Shown here piece after piece: positions 34,501-45,239 of a stretch of 64,000 nucleotides of DNA. How positions within the stretch are numbered: position 1 is the first letter of the stretch; each line of letters opens with the position of its first letter. The stretch spans positions 6,386,001 to 6,450,000 of the forward strand of contig JAYKYS010000015.1 in NCBI GenBank assembly GCA_036924285.1, given 5' to 3'. Under the pieces are notes generated by a model that worked only from the letters and a program-made list of their open reading frames with translations, ran no database searches and was not told the DNA's origin. Made by a program: the position numbers and the translations under genes. The DNA is from Asterella californica (lineage: Eukaryota; Streptophyta; Marchantiopsida; Marchantiales; Aytoniaceae).

Positions 34501-37500
34501 GTAGAGAAGTCGTTGGTTTACCTAGTCACCTTACTACCCTGATTTGCAGCATTGAAATGAATATAAAAGCCTCAACCGAAGGAAGTATACGGTCTGCCCT
34601 CGCCCGAAGTTCGGTATACTTTTCTCGTAGCTGAAGTTATAGTCTTTGGCCCTTGGATGTTGCAAGCGAAGCTGTTGTACTTGACTCTGTGAAAATTGTT
34701 GCAGTCGCTTTCTGCAGGGACAGTACACGGATGGCCAGGACATTACGATGGTACGAGATGCGTTGCGGGAAGGAAAAGTATATTCGGGGAAGCTCCTAAA
34801 TTATAAGAAAGATGGAAGTCCATTCTGGAACCTGCTTACTATCTCGCCCATCAGGGATGACGGAGGAAGGCTCATCAAGTATATTGGGTACGTCCAGTGG
34901 GATACGCGAGATCTGTTGGAACATGGATCTATACTTGTTACTTGCTCTGTGACCATGGTTCATTTTGTGTTGTGACTAAGATGCCCCCTTGTCTGACATT
35001 CTTTGATATCGTTGAAGTTTAGATTTTGCTCTCACTTTTGGATTCAGCCCTTATTAACTGCTTGCCTGTTACGCTTTTGGTTGTCACTTTCTTTTCCAGC
35101 GCAGATTGTTAACATACCTGTTGGTCAATGTCTGCATCATATCGGTCCTCTGGATTCCAAGCATGTTATGTCAGGACGTTAGGTTAGGAAGTATACTGTA
35201 TTTTTCTGAGTGTACACTTCTCTTTTCATCGTAGATTCTCCATATACTCCTTGTTCATTACGTGTTTTCAGTGTGTACACCTACTCATCACCTACAGCTG
35301 TGTCCGAGAGACTTTTGTCGAGGGAATTGTCACTGATCTTCTTCTTGTGTCCACTTCAGTGTTGCGAACTGCTAGTTCGATTGTTCCCGGTTGCAGCTGG
35401 ATTATCTCTCGCATTGTTCTTCTGTGATCACCTTCTTAACTCATCCCTCTTGCTCTTTGGTCTTGGTTTGCGGCTCTACTTTACAGTTTTAGTTGCTCTC
35501 GCGCACCGATTGTTAGGCATCGCGTATTGTACTGGACATCTATCATGCACCTACTTACCAGGGTGTAGGGATGACATTGTTGTAAATGTTGGCTCGATTA
35601 TTCCTGGATGCCTCCTGTTTGCTTCTCCAGTATGGATTTTGTGTTTTCTCTATGTTTATGGTGGTCATTTTCTAGATAACTTGCCCTTCATGTTCTCTGC
35701 TTTTTGACTTATCGCTCTGTATATTACAGTTATAGCTGCTCTCTCGCTCAGATCGTTAGCTATCGCAATTTGTACTTGTCTTCTGTCTTACAGCTACCTG
35801 GGGGTACCATTTTGGAAATGTGCTTTCCCTACACATTTCTCCTTGGCCCGACCTCGGTTATATACATTCGCTGACTTCTCAAACCAAGTTAGCATACATG
35901 TTACCACTCTTTATTACTCACTTGTACTTGCATAGGTTCAAAACTATTTGGGGGATACCTAAGTGTGCAGCCAAAGATACTGTTCTCTCAGAAAGCTGCT
36001 TTACCTGTACCGATATATACGTCTTGTTTGAGGGGTTACTTAAGTGTGCGGGGGAAGTTAATGTTTTCTCCAGAAACTGCTTTACCCGCGTACTATGATA
36101 TACATCTTGTTTGATGTTTCATTTATGTAGACCATCAAAACTTGTTGAGGTCCTTGTCCTTAAGACTAGAACGTTGTTACGTTACGGTAGATGGCGTACC
36201 TGGCTATCCATGTTTTCATTTGCGCAATGTATGCTTCTACTTCTCGCTTTTCTCCCCTTGTCGTTCAAAGGCTGATGTGTATTAGCCCTCAGAGATTCGG
36301 GATTCGATGCACGGCATGATAGGAGTTATCACTACCTTCATTCGTTCATACATTTCATATTGTCCCCTACAGATATTGTCATATATGTAGGGGACAATAG
36401 ATCATTCACCTGCTCTTGCTCAGCATGTGTGATTCACCTGCTGATGAATGTATGGCTCAGGTTCAGACCTCAGATTTTGTGATACATTGGGTGAATCACA
36501 CGCATAGATTAGCTTGCACTTCACGTAGTACATGTTAATCTTTATTTTTCTCCCGTGCTAGGGTGTCCTTCCTGGAAACGTGCAGTTTGCTACACATTCT
36601 CAAATTCTCTTATCTCATGGACTTTTGGTTTGTGCTAACATGGTGAACTTCTGGAGTACAATTCATGCCTGTTACTCTAGGAGTGCTACCGACATCATTT
36701 TCTCCCTTCCATGATATCTCGTTAGCGTTGGGATTTCAATCTAGTTTGCTAAATATAGTTCTGCTGCAGATTTTCTTTTATGTTAGGTGGATCATCTAGA
36801 CAGTGCCAAGGGGATAAAATTGGAATGATGAGCGGCCCTTGGTCTAACCATGTTCACTTACACTACGCTGCACTGACATGCTTCTGATGACGATGCCCAA
36901 TACATTGACACCTGCTTCTTACGCCATAGAATGCAGGCGGAAGTAACAGAAGGCGGCAAGAAGGATGTTGGTCAATCTGCGCTTCCTACTGATGTGAAGA
37001 AGTTTCTTGAAGCAGGTATATAGATCTTGCTTGAGAAACACTATTCCTGCTGATAGGGATTCGCAGGTTTTCTGCTATGTCAATGCGTATCAGGACTTCA
37101 TGTGGTCTTATTTTGCCGGGTCCGACTGACGTTCATGCTTACAAAGCCTCCTCTCTTCTGTCATGGTTAACTCCATTTTGTAGTTGTGTTGAACAAGGTG
37201 TGCACGTGTTGCGATGGAATGTGTTTTCATCGTATATGATTGTATTGATTTTCCTGGTGTTAAGAGTGCACCGTGCTAATGTTTTCGTTGGAGCGCTTCG
37301 GGAATGATTATTACACCCGCACTCACAGTAGACAGTTATCCAAGCATGCGAAGGTTCACTGACAGATGGACCTGAATATTGCTTATATCCGTTGAAGTGC
37401 GTACTCTCCTTCAGATGATTAGTAGTTTTGCCATGTTCCAAATGCGATGTGTTCGCCCTTGGTGGTTATTGCTTCTTTAAGTGAAAACTTGGTGGTAATG

Positions 37501-40013
37501 TACAAGGTCTACTCATCTGAGGTTTGCGTAGTCTTGTTGGATGCTCTTTGGGTTCTCTAGTATATAAGCTTATTGTTGGAACCGTGCTGTTTGCTGCATA
37601 TTCCCTACTATCTGTCCCCAGCCAAAAGACTGTACAGTTTCCTTCAGTTCAAACCTTGCTCCAGACGGAGGGTAGAGGGGAGCTCCACTGCTACTACCTT
37701 TTGAGTGCAGGCTTTCCACTGGTTTTCGTCGATGATGATAGATATAAGCCTCTGAACCTGCGAGCCACATCGATCCCACCCAGAGCGATTTCGTATTTCT
37801 GTATAGTTTCCATACCAGGAGTCTTGATCCTGGGAATATGTTTTATTCTCTACACATACCCAACATTCTGACTCCGAGCAGGCTTCTTGGGTGAGGAAGT
37901 GTAGAAATTTAGGTACACCATCCCACCTATTAATGGCGATATCTCTGGCCCTCTGGGTTTCAGATTCACAGGCTACCTCTGAGTGCGGGTACTCTTGCAT
38001 CTCACTGCTAACCACGCACACGGGCATCTACTGGCATATGCTAGTCTGGCTGGCTGGCATTTGGGACATGGACTCTGGCTTGTTGCTTGCTCTGTGATCG
38101 CATTGTTTACTCTTATGACTAAAATGCAACCCACCGCGACCTCCCGCCCACCACACCCTGCCTTGTTCAGGTTGTACATATCAGTGATCATTATTCAGTT
38201 CGTGTCATTGGCTCACTGTATGCTTTCTTTTCACCCGCACCTCTCCCTCCATTCACGTGTTCCGGACTTTATACGGAATAGCCCTCAAATATTATGGATC
38301 GATGCACGGTATGACAAGAGTAACTACTGCATTTCTGTTTGGTGTTGCTTGCACTCGGTAAATCCGGCCCCTTCGGTTCTACCTCCTTGAAATAGATGCA
38401 CTCTCTGTTGATGAATGTTTGCTCAGTTCTAGCCCTCAGTTTTTCTGATGCATTAGAAAGATCACATGCATAGATCAGTTGCACTGCGTACAGGTCATCT
38501 GTGCTGCGCTTCCATCCACGGGGCCAGTCTCTGAGACATGTGTTGTTTGCAATACATCCCTCATTGTCCGTCCCCTGGTTAGGAATATTTGCTAAGAAAA
38601 TGCATAACGGTAGCGTACATTCACATTAGTGCCAGCCGTAAGCAGCTTGCTTGTGTGATTTTGAACCCTACGTTGTAGATCTGAGTTCGAAGGTTTTCTG
38701 TGTGCTTGTAGAAGGACGGAAAGGGATGAATCGCAACCCGGCTGATGGTAGTGTCGTTTCAGCACCTTCTACTCCTTGCAAAAGTTCTTTCGACACGTCC
38801 GACGCTCAACGAACTACTCCTCGATATTCCTTGGCAAGTTCTCGTCAGTCGTTTGAACTCTCATCCAAAACTGCATCGGGCCAAGACTACGAAGCTGCTG
38901 CTGCCAAGCTGAAAGCAGAGGTTGCCGCTTTGAGGGCAGGAGCTGTGTGTAGTGGCAGCTCTGTGGAGACTCCAGAATTATCCAGAGGCGAAAGTGGCTG
39001 CAAAACCAGTAGGAAGAGCAGTAAGCGCACCTCGGGCCTAATCAAATTGTTCAAGTAAGTAATCAGCACTACCTGATTTGAGCTGCTCGGTTCAGGATTT
39101 GCCCTCCCGCTTTATCGCCCTCTCGCTTTGCTTGGACCTGTGAAGTAGAGAGTTGCGATAACACGAAGCTAACTGGAGCCCCGGCAGACGGGATGCGCGA
39201 GCTGATATTCTGTTCTGTAGAGGGTATTCCTTCATGAAAAAGACCTACCCTAGTAACCTTGGTACTGACTATCATGTTGGGGTAGTCATCCTTATGCGTG
39301 TTACCTGTTTGGTGTAGTGTCGTGGGGTAGTTCGCTTTTAGGCACCAAGCACTCTGCCAATATGTGTATACTATCATGTTAGGCTTCCGGGTCCAGAAGA
39401 TGTTAAAGGTACAAGTGCTTATCGCCGTATTCTTTTGAGCCGCAGAAAGTTGAATGGGCGATTTTCACTCTCGAGGCGCGGATCACGAGACTCCGCTGAT
39501 GAAGATCAGTTAGTCGTGGATGACTACTATATTTCGGACCGGGAAGATGATGAGGAGGAGTACGCTGAACGCAGTCAACCTCGCAGCAGCAGGGGTTCCA
39601 TGTCACTGACAGCCGCTGGAAAACAGTCACTTGACGAATCGTGTGAGACACGGGGGAATAGGAGAAGTACCAGACAATCGTATAGTGTAGAAGAGAGGCG
39701 CGAATGTACTTCCACTTCTAGCAATCCGGAAAAGACGGACTGCAATGGTGAAAGCCGTACGAGAATTTCGAAGGAAGGCTTAAGTGGGAGCTATTCAACG
39801 CCAGGATCGGGTGGTTTAACTGAACTACCAAGGCCTGTTATCGCTTACGGCCGAAGGAGTGCTCAGTACCCAGCCGTTCAAGGAGGTCCAGAAATTGAGG
39901 GTCTGGCCTCCGACCGCAAGGACCGTCGACACAGCGTAGCAACCTTCCCTTCAACAGGGACAAGCATCAAAATTGACGGGAAGTCACAGTTCTGTATTGT
40001 GCATCCTACGTGA
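28541..40013 (+). CDS. PHOT: phototropin-like protein, N-terminus + LOV1 + linker only
   Basis: Five-exon model: 28541-29523, 34705-34887, 36930-37015, 38712-39054, 39383-40013. All introns are GT/AG and phases join, giving about 741 residues. Phototropins are blue-light receptor kinases (LOV1, LOV2, Ser/Thr kinase). Seen here: RGSLEIF near residues 35-41 and ARAAQWGYGVVLKP near 213, both phototropin N-terminal features; LOV1 at about 283-395 with GRNCRFLQG (photoactive Cys 328), NYKKDG, FWNLLTI and IGMQ. The linker is Ser/Arg-rich with an acidic patch (SDREDDEEE). The frame stops where LOV2 should start; no complete LOV2 or kinase is found downstream to 64 kb. It could be a shortened, light-sensing protein without kinase output, or a decaying paralog. 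Confidence 0.75.
30271..30755. mobile_element. pogo/Tigger-like MITE in intron 1
   Basis: About 485 bp bounded by imperfect terminal inverted repeats starting CAGTCGTCCCT (30271) and ending AGGGACGACTG (30755), each flanked by TA (30269-30270 and 30756-30757), the target duplication of the Tc1/mariner superfamily. The CAGTCG(T/A)CCCT terminus is of the pogo/Tigger type. There is no transposase frame, so it is non-autonomous. Subterminal copies of words such as GTAAGTGC and GCACTT also mirror each other. Confidence 0.75.
30790..30830. repeat. 19-bp perfect palindrome, 3-base loop
   Basis: AGGCGCCAACATGATGACA (30790-30808), loop ATA, exact complement 30812-30830. It lies 35 bp after the MITE inside intron 1 and would form a very stable hairpin in DNA or in the pre-mRNA. 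Confidence 0.85.
30957..31115 (+). repeat. direct repeat pair, spacing about 113 bp
   Basis: A 46-bp word with GCGTCTCTGT and TTTTGTTAGCGTCTTGTCGA at about 30957-31002 recurs at about 31070-31115 with a few changes. Confidence 0.75.
33291..33435 (+). repeat. dispersed repeat, two copies here and one near 59.0 kb
   Basis: The segments at 33291-33345 and about 33379-33433 share GAA(C/T)TGCA(C/T)GCCGTAGCC and CCGCGCCCTGGCTGGAC. A related segment (AAGAATGCATGCCGAAGC, then TTGCCCTGGCTGGACG) is at 59014-59063. Confidence 0.7.
34310..36680 (+). repeat. source of a collinear duplication around exon 2
   Basis: Blocks 34310-34470, 34915-34990 and about 36250-36680 match, in the same order, 37801-38035, 38060-38140 and 38265-38590 in intron 3. 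The blocks lie on both sides of exon 2 (34705-34887), which the copy lacks. Confidence 0.65.
35961..36115 (+). repeat. 81-bp imperfect tandem duplication in intron 2
   Basis: Two units starting AAGTGTGC at 35961 and 36042, each with CTGCTTTACC and CTTGTTTGA. A second, looser pair in the same intron is 35470-35570 with 35710-35806. Confidence 0.65.
37801..38590 (+). repeat. degraded copy of the exon 2 neighbourhood in intron 3
   Basis: Matches intron 1 and intron 2 blocks at 34310-34470, 34915-34990 and 36250-36680 in order; examples are CTTGATCCTGGGAAT, TTTCAGATTCACAGGCTACCTC, CTGCTAACCAC and TTGCTTGCTCTGTGA. Only about 25 bp separate the first two blocks here, so exon 2 is not in the copy. 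Confidence 0.65.
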
Positions 40014-40071
40014 CAGAAGGGTCGTCATAGCAACTAATGAGTTTCCTGGTTCTACTTGTAACCTCCATGAG
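39900..40071 (+). pseudogene. LOV2 start relic, frame-shifted
   Basis: The end of exon 5, read KSQFCIVHP, aligns with the usual phototropin LOV2 entry (E-K-N-F-V-I-T-D-P), preceded by an RKDRR/VAT segment that recalls the RKxxRxGxxLAT leader. The frame then meets TGA at 40011. One base out of phase, 40006-40071 reads LRDRRVVIATNEF..., comparable to the LPDNPIIFASDxF segment, and ends at a good donor (CATGAG/GTAAGC, 40072). This is a by-eye alignment; it suggests that a frameshift truncated a once complete phototropin. The next LOV2 exon is not visible. Confidence 0.45.
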
Positions 40072-40079
40072 GTAAGCCT

Positions 40080-42700
40080 GGATTGCATCACCTCACTAAT
40101 TAGGTCACGGCCAGTGCTGACGAAAGCTCACTCGAATCCTTAGGTCCTCTGGCGCGCCATGAGAAACTTATCCAGAGCTACACGTGAAATATGCCCCATG
40201 GGGATTCTCTAAGCGAATTGGTGTGCCACAGTATGCTCAACCTGAGCCGTTGTAAGATGGAGAACGAGGATTGTAATATAATCAACCTTAGTTGCCGCTG
40301 TACCACAAGCGTTTCGGAGTTCAGTTTTCCATATGGGTTACAGTGCTTACGCGACTAAGGATCTGTTACATCTGGAAAGCGATTGACAGTTGGGAGTCGG
40401 ATCTTGAGCTGCAGCACGTTTGATTATGCAGTCCTCCCAGGGTGCAGGCATTCACTCACGAACGAGTTACCACCTGGTCGAGCGCATTGATGTTTTACTA
40501 CTGAACGCTAATGTGTTGTACTTCCATCCACCGTACTGGTAGCACCGCTCCTGGATGAGAGCCTACATAGGTTCACCCGGCGAAACGACGGCATGCGTGT
40601 ACTATATTGGACCTTACTGTCGTCTGTAACAGATGCTATCGAAGATAACTCTACTCTGGTAGGGGGTGTTCCCTTATATAGAATTACTTTATGTGGAAAC
40701 GGAGGTAGTCAGGAGTGAATAACATCTTGCTCCGTCCATGTGGCAAGTCGTATTGTTATATATACGGAGGATGTGAATTTCTTCTTGAGTCCTGCTGGGA
40801 ATCTTACCAGCAGCATCGGTGTTCAGGTTATCGATGAGAAATTCTGCAATTGGAGCTTTTTTTGACCTGTTGCTGCAAAGCTTCCCGGGTGTCGTTACTT
40901 GTTCACTTGCAGTAGTCTGTACCCGACACGCGGGCTCTTTCCTTGATTTAAAGCAGGCTGAGTAAGAAATGCCATAACGCAAATGTCAAGCACAGACTTC
41001 TTTACTGTATTCAGGATGGTTAGATTGGATCGTAACATTGATGCTTTACGAAATTAGAGAGAAGATCGAGATGCATTCTGGCAACTGTGTTTACCTTTAT
41101 GCTCACGTAAGCGGTACACCTACTCACTACCTAGTGAATCTTGAGCTGAAGGCTGATTGATGGGACTTATGGGTTATGACGCTTTTGACGCATTATGACG
41201 CTACGATTGCTGTTTGCTGTATTATGTCTCCATCATTTAACATCCTCTCTTCTTTCGGTTTTGGTCCGTCTCTACATTTTCCTCTCAAATATCCTTATAT
41301 ATATATTTAAATTGTTTGCCCGCGGTATTCTGCCTGTTACTCTCTTCTACTGCTTTTCCTTGAGATAATTCTTGGAAATTATGCACAAACTCTACATCGT
41401 AGGAATCTTTAGTATGCTTTCTAGTTAGTTCAGAAAGTTAACGTGATACCGAATACTAACATGCAATCTATGTTTTGATCCGCTCGCTGTATGCTTCTCT
41501 TTTTAGTGCGCTTCCTCTTTTACTCGTTGTTAGAACCATGATTGTGTTGATCATCATGGCCTCACATGTTTCTGGACGAGAAGAATTGAAAAAGCGCGTT
41601 GCTTGTTACGAAGATATGTAAGAAAGGGAGAAATAAGAATGTAAGAAATGATTCAGTTTGAATTCAATTTTGTTTAAACCCCAGATGCGAGTACAGAAGT
41701 CAAGAAAAGAATATTCTTTCTTTCCTCGGGAGATTTAGTTGGTCATATGTAGAATGTCTTTTCTTTTAACTTGGTCTTACACACAACGTTTTGGACATCA
41801 CATTTTGTGCATTATTTGGCGCATCTCATGGTCTGTCTCCCAATGGTCTCTCTCTCTCATGGTCTGTCCCGTTCTAACGTGGACAATACACTTTCTAAAC
41901 CGGGAGACGACCATGGAGTGTGACCAAGAATACTCATTTCACTTACAACCGATAACAGAATTTTAGTATTAGTCGTAAGTTATACTATTGATGCGTTCCA
42001 AATCATTAGTGTGAATTTGACAGAAGATTCAAGAAGCTCAAAGAAGTAATTCTTCACAAACTATTTGGTTATTAAAGGATATTGGTTTTATCTCACAAAC
42101 GTGAATTCTACACAGCACAAGATATAAACTCTTCATTTCATGGTTTGAACTCGACTGTTCGACAGAAGAATAAATATCATTGATAGTTCATTGTTGACTG
42201 ATAAACAAGACTTCTTAAGACAAGAGCGCAAAAACGAAAGAACAGATTTTGTTAAGTGAAGAGAATACAACAAGAGATAAACTTCCTCCTTCCTGGGCAT
42301 TCTCTTCAATTTCGGTTTGCTACTTCACGGGCATTCTCTTCAATTTCGGTTTGGTAATCAATGCCAAGGCTCTTCATCTTTGTGTGGTCGTTTGCTCCAT
42401 CTCTTCATTTTATGTGAAAAGCTCTTGATAGTATTCCTGAATTTGCTCATGATTTCTTTTCTAGTGATGACTTTTCCATTACTGAACTCTAGCGAAAAGA
42501 TGGATCCATTAATTTTCTTAATGATTTCAAGGAAAAATTTAGAAGATGAATTTCTTTTGCTAATTGTAGTTTCTCTAAACCCTCTTTTATGTAGTTTATG
42601 TAGTAGCATAAAAGATTTCGCTCCCTAAGAAGATTTGCACTAGTTACGCTGCTCTAAGTTCTAAGATCTATTCAAACTCACAAAGACCCGAGTTTTGTCT
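40080..42700. other. downstream of the phototropin-like gene, no gene supported
   Basis: Searched in all frames for the second half of LOV2 (NCRFLQGP, FWNLFHLQ) and for kinase motifs (DLKPEN, DFDLS); none seen. A TA-rich microsatellite lies near 41297-41308 and a 35-bp duplication (GGGCATTCTCTTCAATTTCGG) at about 42295-42350. Confidence 0.4.
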
Positions 42701-43572
42701 AGAAATCTCTTTGTCTCACAAAACTATGCGGTTTCCAGACCTTTCAGAATGTGCTCTGGATCATAACATACAATTACTATTTAAAATATCACACAAATAC
42801 CCACTGAGAAGTCCGAGAAGACTGCTTTCATGTCACCGCTTCCAATCTTCTCACGTCGGCTTCCAAAAAGCAATTCTTGGCTTCTGGGGGTGCAACTCGG
42901 CTTCTGACACCTCCAGAAGACTACCTCCGCTCCATAGATGTCAATTACTACTCCATATCGTCAAATACTCTTACGATTTCTCACGGGTTAGATCAATCAC
43001 AAGGTGTATGTCTCCTATAGCCTTCTCAGGCTTCTGCCTGCTAAACGATCTTCTGGCAGCACTACAGCGACATTCACATTCATGGATACTCATACGAAGC
43101 TTTTGAAACCAAATAGAAGAAAGGATGAAGAGAAGATGAGAGAAAAGAGGGAAGAAGAGAAAATCAAAACAAGAAGAAATAAAAAAGAAAGAGATAAATT
43201 AGAGTTTCGACAGGCTTCTAGTCCAAATCTTGACTAACAAGCCATCCCTACTTGTAGTAAATTGAGGAAGATGATCAAAGATTTGCTTACAGTCCCACTG
43301 TCTTCCGGTTGAGGATGACGTCTTTTTACTGTGGAAAGAAGGCTTCTAGCTTCTTCTGTCATTGCTCCGACTACTCTGACTCAAGGGATCAATCTCTCAT
43401 TGATAGTCCGTATGTGGATCCGAAGTGCTCCACTGGGTGAGACAAGCTTGGACTCTACACAGCTTCTAACAATCACCACCACTCAACAGGAAGGCTTCTC
43501 ATGTACAATTGGGTATGAATTCGATGAAACGCACTCCCTATAAGACATAGACAAAGCTTCTATAAACAAAAT

Positions 43573-45028
43573 CTACAATCCAATCCTTGAGAAGAAGCTA
43601 CATTGACTTCTCGAAGCTACTCTTGAGAAGAAGTTACATTGTCTTCCAGAAGACGTCTTGTCTTCTGGAGCTTCCTCGCTCGTCTTTTCTGCTTCCAATA
43701 CTGTCACCACCAAGTGAACAGCGAGGTCGAACTCCTCCTTGTCAAGATCTTCCACATGGCCTATCCTGGTGCACCGAAAGTGGCTGCAGGATGAGAACCG
43801 AGAGAAGACTGTAGAGAGTCTTCTGACTCTCAACCTGCTGATCCAAGGAGTGGAACATGCTCTCCTTGCATGCCACCAACATCTATCTGGAGGCGCCATC
43901 CCATGTGCGTGCTAAAGTCAGAAGCTTCCTCCCTGCGGTGAAGTTAAACTTCTTCCGAAGCGCTTCTCTCATCTACGCCATGATCTCTTTACCTTGAGCT
44001 TTCGCTTCCACCCGCTGCTTCTTCTCCTGCGCAGCCTTGGCTTTTGCAGCTTCCCGTTGTGCATCCCAAGTCTTCTTCTATTCTGTCAGATCAGTTAACT
44101 TACCCCTGATCCACAGAACTTCTTGCTCCTTCTACTGAAGTCGCACTTGCAACTCTTGGTGGCTCTTCCGCAATTAGACCAATTCCTTGACAGAAACAAA
44201 AGCTTCCTTCTTGTACTTCATGGTAATCTTCTCTATGGTGCAGAGGTTGGCTTCCAGAGGTTCCACCCTCTACTTCTGGGTTTCCTCCTATTGAATCAAG
44301 GTCCGAAGACCAAATCCAGGCTCCATCGACTTCTCCTGGGCCCTAGCTCGCTTCTCCACCAAATCCATCCTAGCTAGATCTCGGTGCAGAAGAGGCACTG
44401 AACTCCTCCAGTCTTCTTCTCGCAGAAGATATGTTCATGCCTACAAACCAATCCACGACAGCTTCTCTGTCTTCTAGAGGCATCCGTATCTCTTCCACCA
44501 CGGTGGTCTTCTCCTTTTGGACTCGGGAAGACGCTACTCTCAATGTCTTCTTGGGTGGAAGATCTCTTCTCACCTCAGCCTCCTGTCGCAGTTGGAACAT
44601 CAATCCAAGTCTTGTCTTCTGAAGTATTCGGAAGACTCCCTGTAGTCAAAGGAACTGTCTTCTTGGTGATCTTAGTGCCGAGGGTGTCTTCCTGCGAATC
44701 TGACTTAGATCGGGCGTGGATGGTGAGATAAGATGTGCTCTTCCTAGGAATGCTCGTAGGTCCCATCTTCCTTGATGACGACGTGACTTCCATGCTACTA
44801 GAATCATCTTCTCGAACAATGATAATCTTCTAGTGCATGCTCGGTCCTTCCTGAGGCACTAGAGTGGGAGAGGAAGACATGACACCTGTCCGGTCTTCTT
44901 CTTTTGAGGTCTCCTCCTTGACAACTCACTCTCTTGTTGACCCATACTTGACCAACTGTGTCTCTCTGTCTTATGGACTTATCATGAGAGAATGAATTTT
45001 CTTCGTGACGGCTTTTAAGGGGGGTCAC
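43573..45028 (-). pseudogene. broken Glu/Lys/Arg-rich frame, possibly gag-like
   Basis: Minus-strand frames (45028-44804, 44793-44575, 44603-44370, 43899-43573) follow each other with shifts and stops. They are rich in Glu, Lys, Arg, Ser and Gln and, between 44340 and 44000, spell charged stretches like a coiled coil. The style recalls the capsid or spacer region of plant retroelements, but I see no zinc knuckle or other diagnostic motif. The family is not recognised. Confidence 0.25.
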
Positions 45029-45029
45029 A

Positions 45030-45239
45030 ATGGGAATAGATGTATGTACTTTTTCAAACTGTTTCTTTTTAAGTACTAAAAATATTTGTGCTAAAATAAT
45101 TAGAGGAACACTTGATGCTGTAGGAGTAAAAGATCATCAACAAGGTGCTATTATACCTATTTTATTTTATTTTGGTTGTTGTATTCTCCACATTCTCGAG
45201 GTTACTAGTTATTTTGCTAACCTTAAAAATTATCATTAG
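45030..45239 (+). CDS. unrecognised AT-biased 69-codon frame
   Basis: A short frame whose codons nearly all end in A or T, unlike the C/T-rich DNA on both sides. The borders of the AT-rich patch (about 45028-45240) are fairly sharp. It could be an inserted fragment (organelle-derived or transposon). I do not recognise the predicted peptide. Confidence 0.15.
   Translation: MGIDVCTFSNCFFLSTKNICAKIIRGTLDAVGVKDHQQGAIIPILFYFGCCILHILEVTSYFANLKNYH

Larger units (their letters stand above)
29524..34704 (+). other. intron 1 of the phototropin-like gene (5.2 kb)
   Basis: Donor GTATGT and acceptor TTGCAG. The split falls inside the codon of the photoactive cysteine (TG / T). It contains a MITE (30271-30755), a perfect palindrome (30790-30830), a duplication pair near 30957 and 31070, a 192-codon open frame (31062-31640) of unknown meaning, and a dispersed repeat at 33291-33432. 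Confidence 0.75.

Noticed and set aside
34888..34974. Read-through of LOV1 exon 2 into YVQWDTRD
   Set aside because: The donor GTACGT at 34888 and the IGMQ restored by exon 3 fit the LOV family; the read-through reading is intronic.
35210..35707. 165-codon hydrophobic frame in LOV-gene intron 2
   Set aside because: The hydrophobic look comes from a T-rich composition (Phe, Leu, Cys codons) and from intronic repeats; no motif.
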